This document shows positions 43,551 to 54,080 of a stretch of 64,000 nucleotides of DNA, piece after piece (positions within the stretch are counted from its first letter, which is position 1; each line of letters begins with the position of its first letter). The DNA is taken from NCBI GenBank assembly GCA_024734495.1, contig JALMQS010000009.1, positions 124,001 to 188,000 of the forward strand, read 5' to 3'. Source of the DNA: Forficula auricularia (taxonomy: Eukaryota > Arthropoda > Insecta > Dermaptera > Forficulidae). The notes under the pieces are model-generated. The model saw nothing but the letters and a program-made list of their open reading frames with translations, was not told the origin of the DNA and searched no databases. Both the position numbers and the translations under genes were made by a program.

Positions 43551-44440
43551 TGCTAGCTGCGACACCTCGCCTTTTGCTCCATGCCCCCCACCCCCTGCAT
43601 TTAACCCCCGCACCCACCCCCTAAACCCATCCCCGCACCTAGATTGTGCATTTATAGTTCCCTAGAGGTCCAGAAATTATGTATACAAAATTTGGTTGAG
43701 TTTGGTCCAAAGGCAAGAATTTTCATTTTTTGACCTTCTCCTTCGATTTTGGGTGGTTAGTTTTTGCATTTTTAGCTTTCTAGTGGCCCATAGATTATGT
43801 ATACAAAATATGTCCGAGTTTGGTCTAAGGCCAAGAATTTTCATTTTTTGACCCCCTCCGCCCCATTTTGGGTGGTTAATTTTTATATTTCTATCCTTAT
43901 AGTGGCTTATACAAAATTTAGTTGAGTTTGGTCCAAGGGCAGGAAAGATACGAAGCCTTTTATGTTTTAAACCACAAAATCAAAAATTCCCCATTTTTCA
44001 GTTCAGAGGTCAAATTTCAAAAACATAACAAAATTTTCATGAGATTTAGCATTAATAAACCTAGGTATCAAATTTGAATGCTAAAACTTAAAAACTCGAG
44101 GAGATAGAGCACTTTAAAAATTTCAAAAATTTGCCTAAAATAACTATATCTCCCTTTCGTGGACAGATTAGAACAAAATACTTGTTGTTTTTTTTTTGTA
44201 TTTCAATACTTCACCTTTCTAAACTAAACCCATATCTATATCTTATTTGGTTTAAGAGATCTTGAAAAAAATGTTGGGGCCCTTTTCCCCATTTAGGGTT
44301 CGAATTTCAGAAAAATCTCATCTTAGCACACCCATAAATCGGTGAAAGAATTATACACTCCAAATTTCATCTTTCTAGGTCAAGCGGCTGTGTGTTGATA
44401 GATGAATGTATGAAATATCACCTTCTCTTTTTATATATAT
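43551..44440 (+). mobile_element. Non-coding retroposon with tagctgcgac start
   Basis: Begins ctagctgcgacacctcgcct, has a C-rich head, then a tandem repeat (43645-43945), then long non-coding AT-rich text ending ggtcaagcggctgtgtgttg ... tatcaccttctctttttata. Ends of this kind (a 'gcggctgtgtgttgatagatgaat' phrase before an AT tail) are common in insect non-coding retroposons. I do not recognise the exact family. Confidence 0.45.
43645..43945 (+). repeat. Tandem repeat, about 119-bp period, 2.5 units
   Basis: Each unit reads ttatgtatacaaaatttggt, tgagtttggtccaaaggcaa, gaattttcattttttgacc, gattttgggtggttagtttt. Units start near 43645, 43764 and 43884; the last is partial. The core matches the arm of foldback F (6935 and 15813). 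Confidence 0.75.
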
Positions 44441-45513
44441 TAAGAAGATTAATTCACAAATCAAGAATCTTATAGTTTACATATTTTTACAATACAAGGT
44501 GCATTGCCCCCATTGACTGTATAATGTTATCCACAAGATATTACCATAATATTTTGCTTGAATTCCAGTAGTTTCATAAAAGGCAGAAACGTTAAAATCT
44601 GAGAAAATTTCGACATTAAATTTTTCGGCGGTGCATTTTTGATTAATAAATTTTTCGAAAAAATATTAAATAAATTAATAAATAAGTTAGAACACTAATT
44701 TTGTCAATATGATTGCAATCACTTCTAATTCCCTACTATTTAGAGTAGAGCAAAAAAGTTAGTTCACATCCCATATAATTTAGATATTTTTTATATTTTC
44801 TTTAAAACTCCTTTTGTCATCGAGTTGAAAAGCCATTATATATTCATGAATGCAATATAGCTGTCGACGTTATTTTTTTCAAAAAAAAAAAATGAATTAA
44901 TTTCTTGTTGACAAATTGTTCATCTTGTTTATGAAATGACAGAACAGGGCGAAAAATGGGCCATTTTCATTAAGGCTTCATATCGCTTTATAGCTTGATT
45001 GAGTAAAATTAAAAACTTTTTTAATTCATCTCTTTGGTAAATTGAATCCATTTATTGGGAATGTTTTTTTTTGTCTTTTATTGTTGTTAAAGGCGTTTAA
45101 GTGGGAAACCATCGAATCAATCAATTATCTCGGAATAAAACTAGCCGAGAATCCCGGAATCAATTGGCTTAAGTAATAATGATGATGGTATGGATGAGTA
45201 TGCACCTCATTTCCTCTCAACAATTAAATAATTCTCACCCCTCTAAGCACTCCTAGCATCTGTTTTCTCGCATGTCGTATTCTCTTTTCACTCCAAGTTG
45301 GTATGAGGAAAGTTCGAAAAGTTCATGTCGCCTACAATGGTAAATGAGATTAGGAATTTGAAATTCCACAATGTATTTAGATTATTAATTACTTTACGTT
45401 GAAATTACATTCACATTCTTATCTCGAATAAACAAACATTCATTTATGAATTTTATAATAAAGGGGTCAGCATCTAAAACTTACTAAATACATTTGTAAA
45501 ATAATGTCATTTG
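44441..45513. other. No recognised feature
   Basis: AT-rich; no gene, SINE or palindrome noticed. Confidence 0.35.
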
Positions 45514-45610
45514 CGGCTCAGCTTGGTCAAGTGGATAACGTACACTTAATCGCAAGCTGGCGCGGGATTCAAGCCCGACTTTATCTGATCCTACATAATT
45601 GAGAATAATT
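45514..45610 (+). mobile_element. tRNA-derived SINE
   Basis: A box-like tggtcaagtgg (45525-45535) and B box-like gggattcaagccc (45563-45575), 30-40 bases apart, as in a tRNA. No tRNA fold is convincing, and the 3' part runs into an AT-rich tail. Confidence 0.5.
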
Positions 45611-45790
45611 TAATTAATTTAATTTAGTATTGTAAAATGGCTAATGGTTAATAGCGAGAAAACCAAAAAAAAACTGTCATCATTCGTCATATTTTTTCAT
45701 AAAAAGAAACAAAGAGGATGTCCTCTGTTGATGCAAATAAACATACATATATCAAATATAGATATGTACCAATATATATTTTTTATTTGT

Positions 45791-45832
45791 TTGAGACTAT
45801 AGTTTCGAAGGCTTGGCCTTCATCATCAGTCT
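45791..45832 (-). ncRNA. Hammerhead-like motif, family R2
   Basis: On the minus strand: CUGAUGA (45829-45823), one extra U, GAAGG, loop CCAAG, CCUUC, GAAA (45806-45803), CUAUAGU and C (45795). Stem II is five perfect pairs. Stem III is the palindrome ACUAUAGU with no loop, which can only pair well between two molecules. Stem I is weak: only AG with CU directly next to the core. The sister arm at 46300 has UAAA instead of GAAA. Confidence 0.45.
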
Positions 45833-46019
45833 TTTTTAATTATAAATATTATTTTTCATGGGATCAGTATCGCGTGGATATTGAAAATTTGTGTTCTTAC
45901 TTAGCAGACAATTTAGTTAACTTTTTAACAGTTAAACAGTTAATTAAGCTTGTCTAATAAGTAAGAACAAAAATTTCCAATATCCACGCAAAAGTGACCC
46001 CATGAAATATAATAATATT

Positions 46020-46260
46020 ATTTATTGAGTGGGTATTGATGAGGTAGTCCATAAAAAAGAAGATAATTTATACTATCCCTTTATTCATAAACCGACGTTT
46101 TGGAGGCTATCCCCTCCTTCTTCAAGGTTTTAAAAAGTCAGTGAAGAAGGAGGGAATAGCCTCCGAAACGTCGGTTTATGAATAAAGAAATAGTATAAAT
46201 TATCTTCTCTTTTTTGGACTGCCTCATCATATCCACTTAATTTCGCTTATCAGTCTCCGA
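46020..46260. mobile_element. Compact R1-type palindrome with two degraded hammerheads
   Basis: The left arm (minus strand, 46131-46089) reads AAAACC-UUGAAGA-A-GGAGG..CCUCC-AAAACGUC-GGUUU, so C3 and G12 are mutated. The right arm (plus, 46139-46177) keeps UGAAGA, GGAGG..CCUCC and GAAACGUC-GGUUU but has lost the 5' strand of stem I. Outer ends tattgatgaggtagtcc and ggactgcctcatcatatcc match the palindrome at 13437. Confidence 0.6.
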
Positions 46261-46712
46261 AAATTGATTCAATCTTAATATTATTTATAATTAAAAAGAC
46301 TGATGATGAAGGCCAAGCCTTCTAAACTATAGTCTCAAACAAATAAATAATATATATATATATTAGTACATATCTATATTTGATATAATATGTGTGTATG
46401 TTTATTTTCATCAAGCAGAGGACTATCTATTTGTTTCTCATTATGATTCAACCTCTCTGCAACCATCGGCAAAATAAAAACTTTTCAATTAAGTCATATT
46501 TTTTGAGTGGATTGATAGTGAAGGAGTTTTTAAACTAAATTTAATAATTGAAAAATTTGTTTAAAACTAAACATTAATTACAAAACTCGATGATTCTAAT
46601 TACTCTTTACCAGGGCCCTCTTGAAAGTTTAGGCAGTGGGCTGGGACCAACTAACTCATTAAATAACAGGATTAAAAATGTGAATTTTGGATAAAACAAT
46701 AAAATTGAAGAA

Positions 46713-46800
46713 GACAATAAAAGAATGTGTCTTCTTTTGGAATTATAAATTTTTATTTTATTTATAATTCCAGCAGAAGACACACTCTTTTATTGTCACC
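46713..46800. repeat. Inverted repeat
   Basis: agacaataaaagaatgtgtc and ttcttttggaattataaat are inverted at 46748-46796 (atttataattccagcagaag, acacactcttttattgtc). Small hairpin without coding content. Confidence 0.55.
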
Positions 46801-46891
46801 TTCTATTTATAAAAATTCTGCTACTCTCGGCAAAAAAGAAACTTTCAATTTAAAATAATAAAACATGTCTAATTTTTCTTCTTCTACCGAG

Positions 46892-47158
46892 TTAGCTGGT
46901 GATCGGAAAAATATTCTTAAATTCTGGTCTGAAGACCCCACGAACATATTCCAAGCTGGGCCATTCGTTAAGAGTTAGATATTTTTTGCAATTAAGAAGA
47001 AGGAGATGATCCTCCGAATCGTCGAATTTTAGAAGAGATTTAAAATGACGATCTAACAAACATCCTTTTTTTTGGAATTTATGGTTTTTATTATCCTTGT
47101 ACTGCCTTTGTATCAGTTCATCATTGAGTTCTACCATTTCATCTTCAATAGAAAACAT
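46892..47158 (-). other. Unrecognised 88-codon open frame
   Basis: The protein is hydrophilic and of normal amino-acid variety (MFSIEDEMVELNDELIQRQY, KKGCLLDRHFKSLLKF, LLLLNCKKYLTLNEWPSLEY), unlike the low-complexity frames elsewhere. It lies between Penelope-like debris and a foldback. It could be a fragment of a transposable-element protein. I recognise no family, and neither promoter nor splice evidence is visible. Confidence 0.25.
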
Positions 47159-47227
47159 ATCTAATTATAGTTCTTCTTCTTAATGGGCACTTGCGCCTGT
47201 TCTTCCAATTTATTAACTAGATTAAAT

Positions 47228-47638
47228 ATTTTTGTTAAGCAATTTGAACCGCGAAAGTTAAATAATATGATAAATATATATGAATCTAAACTATATACTA
47301 TATATAAACAATTTTCTATGTTAATTCTACATTAAGAAAATTATTTTATTATTTTTTGATTTTATTTGAAAAGGAAAAATAAATAGAGCATTCGACGGGT
47401 TTCGAACTATACTATAAATAGAAAAAACCGCGAAAAGGAAAAATGACATTCCATCTCAAGAGCTTATTCGGTGGGAGAATCTGTGGGCTAGTTGGTTAAG
47501 CCGCTCTTCGCGTAAAGGAGAGAGACACGGGTTCAAAACCCTTCGGATGCTCTATTTATTTTCCTTTTCAAATAAAATCAAAAAATAATAAAATAATTTT
47601 CTTAATGTAGAATTAACATAGGAAATGGTTTATATATA

Positions 47639-47675
<37 letters not shown>

Positions 47676-47745
47676 TTCATATATATTTATCATATTATTT
47701 AACTTTCGCGGTTCAAATTGCTCAACAAAAATAATTGAAACTTTC
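47228..47745. repeat. Long-arm foldback enclosing a SINE
   Basis: Arms of about 170 bp: tttgttaagcaatttgaacc gcgaaag, gaatctaaactatatac, tgttaattctacattaagaa and ttgattttatttgaaaagga, with complements from 47566 to 47740. The inner part is a tRNA-like SINE, itself partly inverted (agagcattcgacgggtttcg at 47386 against gggttcaaaacccttcggat). A (TA)n run of about 34 bp lies in the right arm (47641-47673). Confidence 0.7.
47480..47552 (+). mobile_element. tRNA-derived SINE head
   Basis: A box-like gggctagttggttaa (47484-47499) and B box-like gggttcaaaaccc (47529-47541). The spacing is tRNA-like; no good acceptor stem was found. Confidence 0.5.
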
Positions 47746-48467
47746 AGTTTAAAAAATCAATTTGTCTATAGATTAAATATATTTGTTGTATATAATATCT
47801 TTAAATTACTAAGAATTCAATGACTGGATCTAAAATCTTATTAGATATATTTTATCTCATGTCAGAAGAGATCGCCCCCTCATGAGTAGACCCCAAGTGC
47901 CAAACTTGTTTTCCCACTGGTTAGCTGAAATTCTGAGACGAAAGTCATTCCAACATAAAAGTATTTTTCTCAAGGTATAAGTCCTAAACTCAAATGTAAA
48001 ATTTGATTGCCATGATTAGTGTAAAGCCGTATTAAATATTAGATACATCCCGGAAGGAAAATCATTCAGAGAATTTTTTGAGAAATTAAAAAATAAATAG
48101 TTAAGTTCTGAAATAACGAACCATAAAAATAAATTTTAAAATTGTCTTCGCTACTTTTTATTTTTTAGTCAACATTTTTCACTTCAAGATTTTATAAATT
48201 ATTGGTTTAGCCAAAAAATTCTATTATATAAACATAATCATATTCTAAAAAACACTTGTTGGCATTGAAGAGTTTAAATATGTAAAATATCTTAACTTAG
48301 ATAATTCAAGAAGCCTTATAGGAGATCCAGCCAGCATTAGATAGTGCCCTCAATTTCCTGGCCCAATCTAAAACCATGTCCGCGTGTCCGTTTTTATAAA
48401 TAGTACCATGTCGTTAATTCTGATGAGATAAAACCACCAATCTTCTCTAATGCTTTATTTTTTTTTT
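47746..48467. other. No recognised feature
   Basis: AT-rich sequence without gene or repeat signal. Confidence 0.35.
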
Positions 48468-48761
48468 ATGATAATGATGAGAGAAGGAGTTACACCAAAA
48501 AGGTGCAACCCCTAAAGGCCTGGGTTGGCCCCACCATCGTGAAAAGAAGAAGAAAGAATTTTATGGGTTGGGCGGGGGTCGAAGGTATCTGTGGATACGG
48601 GTCTTAAATAGCTGAAGGTTATAAGTCTCGGGAAAGATGGTGGCAGGGAGCGAGTTCCAGTCTCTGGAGATCATAGGGATAAAAGAGTTGGCGAAAGCGC
48701 TTGTTCGACTTTTATCCAATTTGACAGCGAAGCGAATTTGCGTAAAACACATGATTTTCAA
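48468..48761 (-). pseudogene. LINE family L3, C-terminus and 3' UTR
   Basis: The open part (48761-48561) reads FAVKLDKSRTSAFANSFIPM, ISRDWNSLPATIFPETYNLQ, LFKTRIHRYL. This 'FIPxTSRxWNSLPxxxFPxxYxLxxFKxRxxRxL' block closes the reverse transcriptase of a group of insect non-LTR elements. The 3' UTR (aggcctttaggggttgcacc, ctccttctctcatcattatc) ends at the T-rich 48462-48469. 5'-truncated. Confidence 0.8.
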
Positions 48762-48769
48762 ATATTTAA

Positions 48770-50100
48770 CATAATATTTTAATCCCGGTTCGATCTCATA
48801 ATTTTCTTATCACGCAATTTTGACTTATAAGTATTATGCTTTCTTGTAATATTATCATTAAAAAAAAAAAAAAAAATGGTAAAATAAACAAAAGTTAGAA
48901 TAAATCCGGAGTATATAAAAGATATGCAAACTCAACTGTACTCTCCGATATGAAAAGTTATTTCCATTTGTATAAAAGGTTACACGGTTTGCCATTTGTA
49001 AATATGTATCTAAAGCAACCGACAATATCCGTCTCTGCATTGCGAGAAAGTGACAGAGACAACAAATCTCGATCTCTTTCACTCTCTGCACCCGACGAGT
49101 GGAAGTGTGGAAAGTGGAAGTTTGATGGAGAGGTAATTAACCGGGGATTGCGGTTGGCAATAATTCACCGGCGTTGACTGATGCTCTTGGTTGTCGATCA
49201 GTGACGACGCCGGGGCTGATTGCTCTAATATATTGGAAAAGGAAGGGGTGATATACCCTTGTTGCCTGTCAAAACCAATCAAAATCCTCTCTTCGTTTTG
49301 AATTATAATCCAAAAACATGGGCGGCATCGTTGCGGGAAAGTGAATGAGAGATTAACTTGAATGAATTGGAACTATATTACCTTTTATACCGATTACATT
49401 CAATCGAGTTTAATCAAGTTCTTAATGATTTTTTATTCACTTTTTTAAATTTACTTACTTTATTATAAAAAAAACTAATAAGGCTGTATAAATTATTTTT
49501 AAGCTCAGTGCAAGTGAATACATCTATGTTTTTTACTTTATCCAATGCGAAGCATGGGTAAAGTATTGTAATCGGTCTGGCGGCAAGCGGGACTTCAAAG
49601 GGTCCTCAGGTAAAGACTTACGGAACCCATGGACTCAATTAAGGTCACAAATTGTAGTATTCAATTAGATTGAATTTTAGCACGTGACGATTTTGACAAA
49701 AATTACCTGGGGTCTCGTCGAGAGGCCAAAAAGTGACATTTTTTTGGAAGTGCGTGCGGATGGATGTATGTTATCGTTTTTTTCGTCCACGATTTTTTCC
49801 ACACCTTTGCACCAATTGAAATGAAAATGAAAACCTAACATTATTTTAACAAAATGAAGCGCTGATTAGTTTTTGGTACATATCGGCTCACAAACATTAG
49901 TACTTTACTTCGGTACTTTTTCAGTTTTTTCTAAATATCTTGAAAATGACTTAACCAATTTTGATGAAATTTGATATTGTAATTGAGTACCTTGAGGCCC
50001 ACAAAAATGATCATATAAAATTTTTTGTAAAATTATATTTTAGAAGTACTTTACCCTAGACTACGATAGTTCATTGGATAAAGTTTAGCAACGATCCTGT
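48770..50100. other. Unassigned; includes a GC-richer patch and a non-coding repeat
   Basis: 48950-49330 is less AT-rich, with words such as gggcggcatcgttgcggg and ccggcgttgactgatgctc, and could be old single-copy sequence. 49530-50060 reads like a non-coding repeat (tactttacccta, 'aaatatcttgaaaatgactt', similar in style to repeat P). The small frames at 48858-49282 overlap one another on both strands and are not called. Confidence 0.3.
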
Positions 50101-50104
50101 TGCA

Positions 50105-50740
50105 GTTTATTATAGCTACAAGTTATAGGCAAACCATAGGACGGGGCATCCTGGTATCATTTTTTTTTATAATGATACTGATTCAAGAAGAAGTTCAACC
50201 TCTGAAGTCCGCGGTGGACCCTTGTATCGTGAAAATAAAAAGAGATTTAGGGATTGAGTCGGAGTTGAAGGTGTTCGTGGATGCTTGTCTTGAAAGATTG
50301 AAGGTTATATGTTGCTGGGAAGGGAGTTCTAGTCTCTAGATGTCATAGAGATGAACGAGTTGGCGAATGCGTTCGTTCGGTTAGTATCCAGTTTAAGCGC
50401 GTAGGGGTGTTGAGTCCTAGAAAATCGTGTATTTCGCGCAAATGAAGCCATTAGAGGGATTATTGATTTTATCTCTTCAGAAAAAACCCATGTTAGTATC
50501 TATAAAAAAGTGAAAGGGCGGAGACAGATCTACGATGGGCTAGGGAGCCGAGCGTGTTAGTTAATATTAGATCTTCTATCAGTCTGATAGCCCGCCTCTG
50601 AATTGCATCTAAGGTATTAAGATAATGCTTGAGGCTCCTCTCCACAGATGCGAGCAATATTCGAGACAGGGGCGAATTTGAGCCTTGTAAAAGATAAGAA
50701 GTTGAGTGGGAGTGAATGTTGCATTTTCGTCAATGTGATT
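50105..50740 (-). pseudogene. LINE family L3, longer C-terminal copy
   Basis: Minus strand from about 50720: a degraded LLxxAQIRPxLEY-like start, then HYLNTLDAIQRRAIRLIEDL, LAHRRSVSALSLFYRY in one frame, then LDTNRTNAFANSFISM and NSLP-like text, and a 3' UTR with a poly(A) at 50168-50160. The order matches the reverse transcriptase tail of L3. It overlaps in content with 48468-48761, so the two are copies of one family. Stops and shifts are frequent. Confidence 0.75.
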
Positions 50741-51439
50741 TCAGAAATCACTGAGTAGCTAATGACGCGTTTCCACTAGAAATATCGAAAATTCCAGTTT
50801 TGCATAGATTCATCACATAGCAATTCTCTCTGCTTCCCTTTTTGGAATACCTTATTGGACTTGGCGATATACTTTCACAGATCAATTACGACAACATGGC
50901 ACTTGACACTCAATTAATCTCTATCTGATTTGCGGACCACACACTACCGAACGGATAGATATATATTAATATTCAGACTCAGGCTCACAAGGATTACTCT
51001 TATTATCTTATCAAGGCAAATACCTTCCTTCAACATTCTTCATTCATCATATTGTAAATATATCTCCGTTTTATTTTCAACTCAAAAATAAAACCTTATA
51101 TGTAAATATCTATTTGGAGCTCTTATTCATCACCTTTAGTTCCTATAGTAACATAAAAATACAGTCCACGGACAAGATTAACTACGAGCCAGCATCAACT
51201 AAAAAAGGGTTTCTTTCACGCGCTAGTAGAGAAGGATTCTAGTAAGGTTAGCATAGAAAAATATCCAGGCTTATTTATATAACGGGTGATTATCATAATC
51301 GTATGATTAAATGATTAACATTTTCTCCATGTATCCGCATTTTTTAGAAGGGCATTTCTATTGGAGAATATTAGCAACAGCTAGAGGTGCTAATTTACAA
51401 GAAACAAAAATATTTTTACCCATTAGAATATGTTTGTTT
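50741..51439. other. No recognised feature
   Basis: Contains tgacgcgtttccactagaaa at 50763, similar to half of the MITE at 53863. Otherwise nothing. Confidence 0.35.
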
Positions 51440-52480
51440 ACATTTTAATTTACCATACAGGTATGGTAAGTATTGTATTCGTATATGGTAGAGTTTGTTT
51501 TTTTCAATATCTCAAAAACACTTAAACTATTTTGATAATAAATAAATTGAACGAAACGTTTTAGTCTACAAGAAAGTCTTAAAAATGAACATCGAAAAAA
51601 TTATATTTTACGAGATATTAATTATTTTATCAAATGTGTATTAGTACTTGAGTTAGTACGTTGGCTCGTTACGGAATTTTGGGTAATAATAATAATAATA
51701 ATTTCATTATCTGACCAGGGCTTATAGCCCCATTTGCCCTCTTCGAATTTTACAATCATGTTTTTTGTTTTTTGTTTTTTACATATGGTAATATAGTAAT
51801 ACGGTCTAGCTGAAAAGCTATTGGGAAGATTTTGTTTTGAGATTAAGAGCTAATTATATTTTGGTTGAAATCGAACTCAAAATTAAGGCAGACGGAGTTC
51901 TTAAAGAATTAAAATTATAAAATTTTCAAAATTAAAAAAAAACTAAGGTAAATTGAATTTAGTATAAAAGAAAGGGTCCTATAATAGAGAGTCATTATTT
52001 CTTTGGGGATCAAAATGGCAGACAGGGGAGTTAAAAAAAGAACTATATCAATAATATTAATAATATAATAATAAGTCCTAAGCCCTTTGATCGATTTTTA
52101 CTGAATTTCGCAACATCCGTTTCGGACACTATCCGACATTATGAAAATGACTCGTCGTGTTAAATTATGGCTCAAAGAGGAGGGGTTCAAAAATATTTAG
52201 AAATAGTTTTTTAAACAAAAATACAAGAAAACTGATATTTACAATAGAAGAGTCTAATATTTAAAAGGAGATATTAATTGCTAAAATGACCCAAAATGGG
52301 GACTTCTCTTAAAAAATTAAATTATAAAATCTTCAATCTAAAAAAATCCAAGTTAAACAGATCTAATATTTAAAAAGAGTTGTAGTTATTTCTTAAGGGG
52401 CCAAAATGGCGGAGTTCAAAAAATATAATTATCAATATAAGTCTTAGAACCTTTAATCCATTTGTACAAAATTTCTCATG
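51440..52480. repeat. Dispersed non-coding repeat P, copy 2
   Basis: Same block order as 560-1090: tatggtaagtattgtattcg, caatatctcaaaaacactta, gaacatcgaaaaaattatat, gagattaagagctaattata and a series of 'ggttcaaaaa...atcaataataagtcttaga' blocks. An (AAT)n microsatellite and about 120 extra bases interrupt it at 51690-51820. Longer than copy 1 because the final block is repeated several times. Confidence 0.5.
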
Positions 52481-53200
52481 GATCTATATACCCTATATGG
52501 CCTTATGTCTTGCGTGAAAACACTCTCCATGTAAAAGTGATAGTGGTTCAAGGGGCAAGAGATAAAAAATAATTAAAATGATAAAAATTCCTAAATGATA
52601 ATAAATATTATTATTAAAGTAAATATATGTGGATGGCTACTATCAGTTTATTTGCGTGTTTACTACCGCCGCAAGCGCTTGTCAATAGATTAGGGGGATG
52701 ATAATGGGTGATTTTACATGTAATTATTAATTCTATATTCTATATTTATCGAAGTGATGCCAATGGTGATTTTCGTGAATAATATAGACACTGAAGACAA
52801 TGAAAAAATAGAGAACGTTATGGAATGTTTGATGTAGTAAATTATATAAAATTGTACATATTATAATAATTTGAAGTTGCACACAAATTTCATGAATACT
52901 TAGTTTTTTTGGTTGCTTGTTATATAACTTCAAGTGAAAGATAAAATTACTCGGTGCGTTTGGCAAAATTTGTCCACCGAGTGAGTAATATTTGCATTTT
53001 TGAATTCGCTGAAAAATTTTCAATTATTTGGTCTTGTAAATTCATATTAAAAAATGTTTGAAACGTGGAAAGAAATAATCTTCACAAATGAGTATGTGGT
53101 GTGTGTAAAAGAAAGGAATCGAATTCAAAATAAGAAAAGTGTCTGGCAAAAATTGCTCAGTATTATAATTTTAATGAATATAATTGAATTTAGGAAGTCG
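52481..53200. other. No recognised feature
   Basis: AT-rich; the 96-codon minus frame (52733-53023) is of low-complexity hydrophobic composition and not supported. Confidence 0.35.
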
Positions 53201-53388
53201 GGTTGTCCGAGCTGGCTAATGCGCTGGGCCCGCTTCATCATCGTTGATGAGATGTGTCTAGCAGGAGACTAAGTTCGAGCCTTGGCTAGTATATAAAATA
53301 AACTCGGCTCTCCTCTACTAACTCTTTACTGATGTCTGTCGAAATGGGCTTTGTTCTCAGTGACAATAAATTAATATATAAAAAAAAT
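53201..53388 (+). mobile_element. tRNA-derived SINE with A-rich tail
   Basis: A box-like gtccgagctggctaatgcgc (53205 on), B box-like agttcgagccttg (53272-53284), then an unrelated body (tcggctctcctctactaact) and a tail ataaattaatatataaaaaa. Head, body and tail are in SINE order. Confidence 0.65.
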
Positions 53389-53862
53389 TGAATTTAAAGG
53401 AGAGTCATCTCCACAAATAAAACCAATATATATGGACGTTGTATAGGGTGAAAAGTTACTGGGCCATCAAAAATCACCTATTGTCTGGTAAATGTTTATA
53501 ACCTCGTCTCTAGACAATATTGATTCTTGACTTAATGTTAGCTAAATCTTAAGAACCCCATTCACATAGAGAGCTTTATTCAAGCTTGATCGAAGAAGCA
53601 ATAAAATGGCATCATAAACAAACAAGAAATAATTTTTTTTTTCCGAAACATCAGATAGAAATCTCTATAGAAATAAGAGAAATAGATGGGAGGTTTGATC
53701 GGAGAGAGAGTCAAGAAGAGAACTGGAATTAAGTGGACAGGAGAACGAAAGATGATCCATGAAAAAAATGAAAGCTGTATGGCAGATATCAATGAAGGGC
53801 TTTGCGTAATCCTAAGGGTCCATATGCTGTAAGGGTCTAGTGTCCTAAGCCCTAACCCCAGT
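53389..53862. other. No recognised feature
   Basis: The 70-codon minus frame (53580-53792) has no motif. No repeat was noticed. Confidence 0.35.
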
Positions 53863-54005
53863 CGTCCACTGGAAGCGACAACGCGCTAAGGAGATGAAGC
53901 GCGACAATTAGCAAATGGAGTAGTATTAGTATTAGTATTTAGTAAATGGAGTATTAGTTCATTGTTGCAGTGCATCGCCGTAACGCGTTGTCACTTCTAG
54001 TGGCC
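53863..54005. mobile_element. Small MITE, about 143 bp
   Basis: Inverted ends cgtccactggaagcgacaac gcg and, reversed, ggccactagaagtgacaacg cg. The centre carries repeats of agtattagtattagtattta. A half-copy word is at 50763. Target duplication not resolved. Confidence 0.55.
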
Positions 54006-54080
54006 TAAGGGAAATATCTCGCTGTCTCAATTTCGATATATTCTAGTTTGAAATTGAGCGTCGGGTCCCCTCTCCTTGTA

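Larger units (their letters stand above)
45780..46410. repeat. Nested palindromes with hammerhead-like motifs
   Basis: Outer arms: gagactatagtttcgaaggc..catcatcagtc (45793-45831) and the complement at 46300-46340. Inside lie a hairpin (45857-46004: catgggatcagtatcgcgtg against cacgcaaaagtgaccccatg) and a complete small copy of the R1-type palindrome (46020-46260). At least three inverted structures are packed one in another. Confidence 0.65.

Noticed and set aside
47641..47673. (TA)n run as a regulatory signal
   Set aside because: A simple microsatellite inside one arm of a foldback; the other arm lacks it, so it is slippage.
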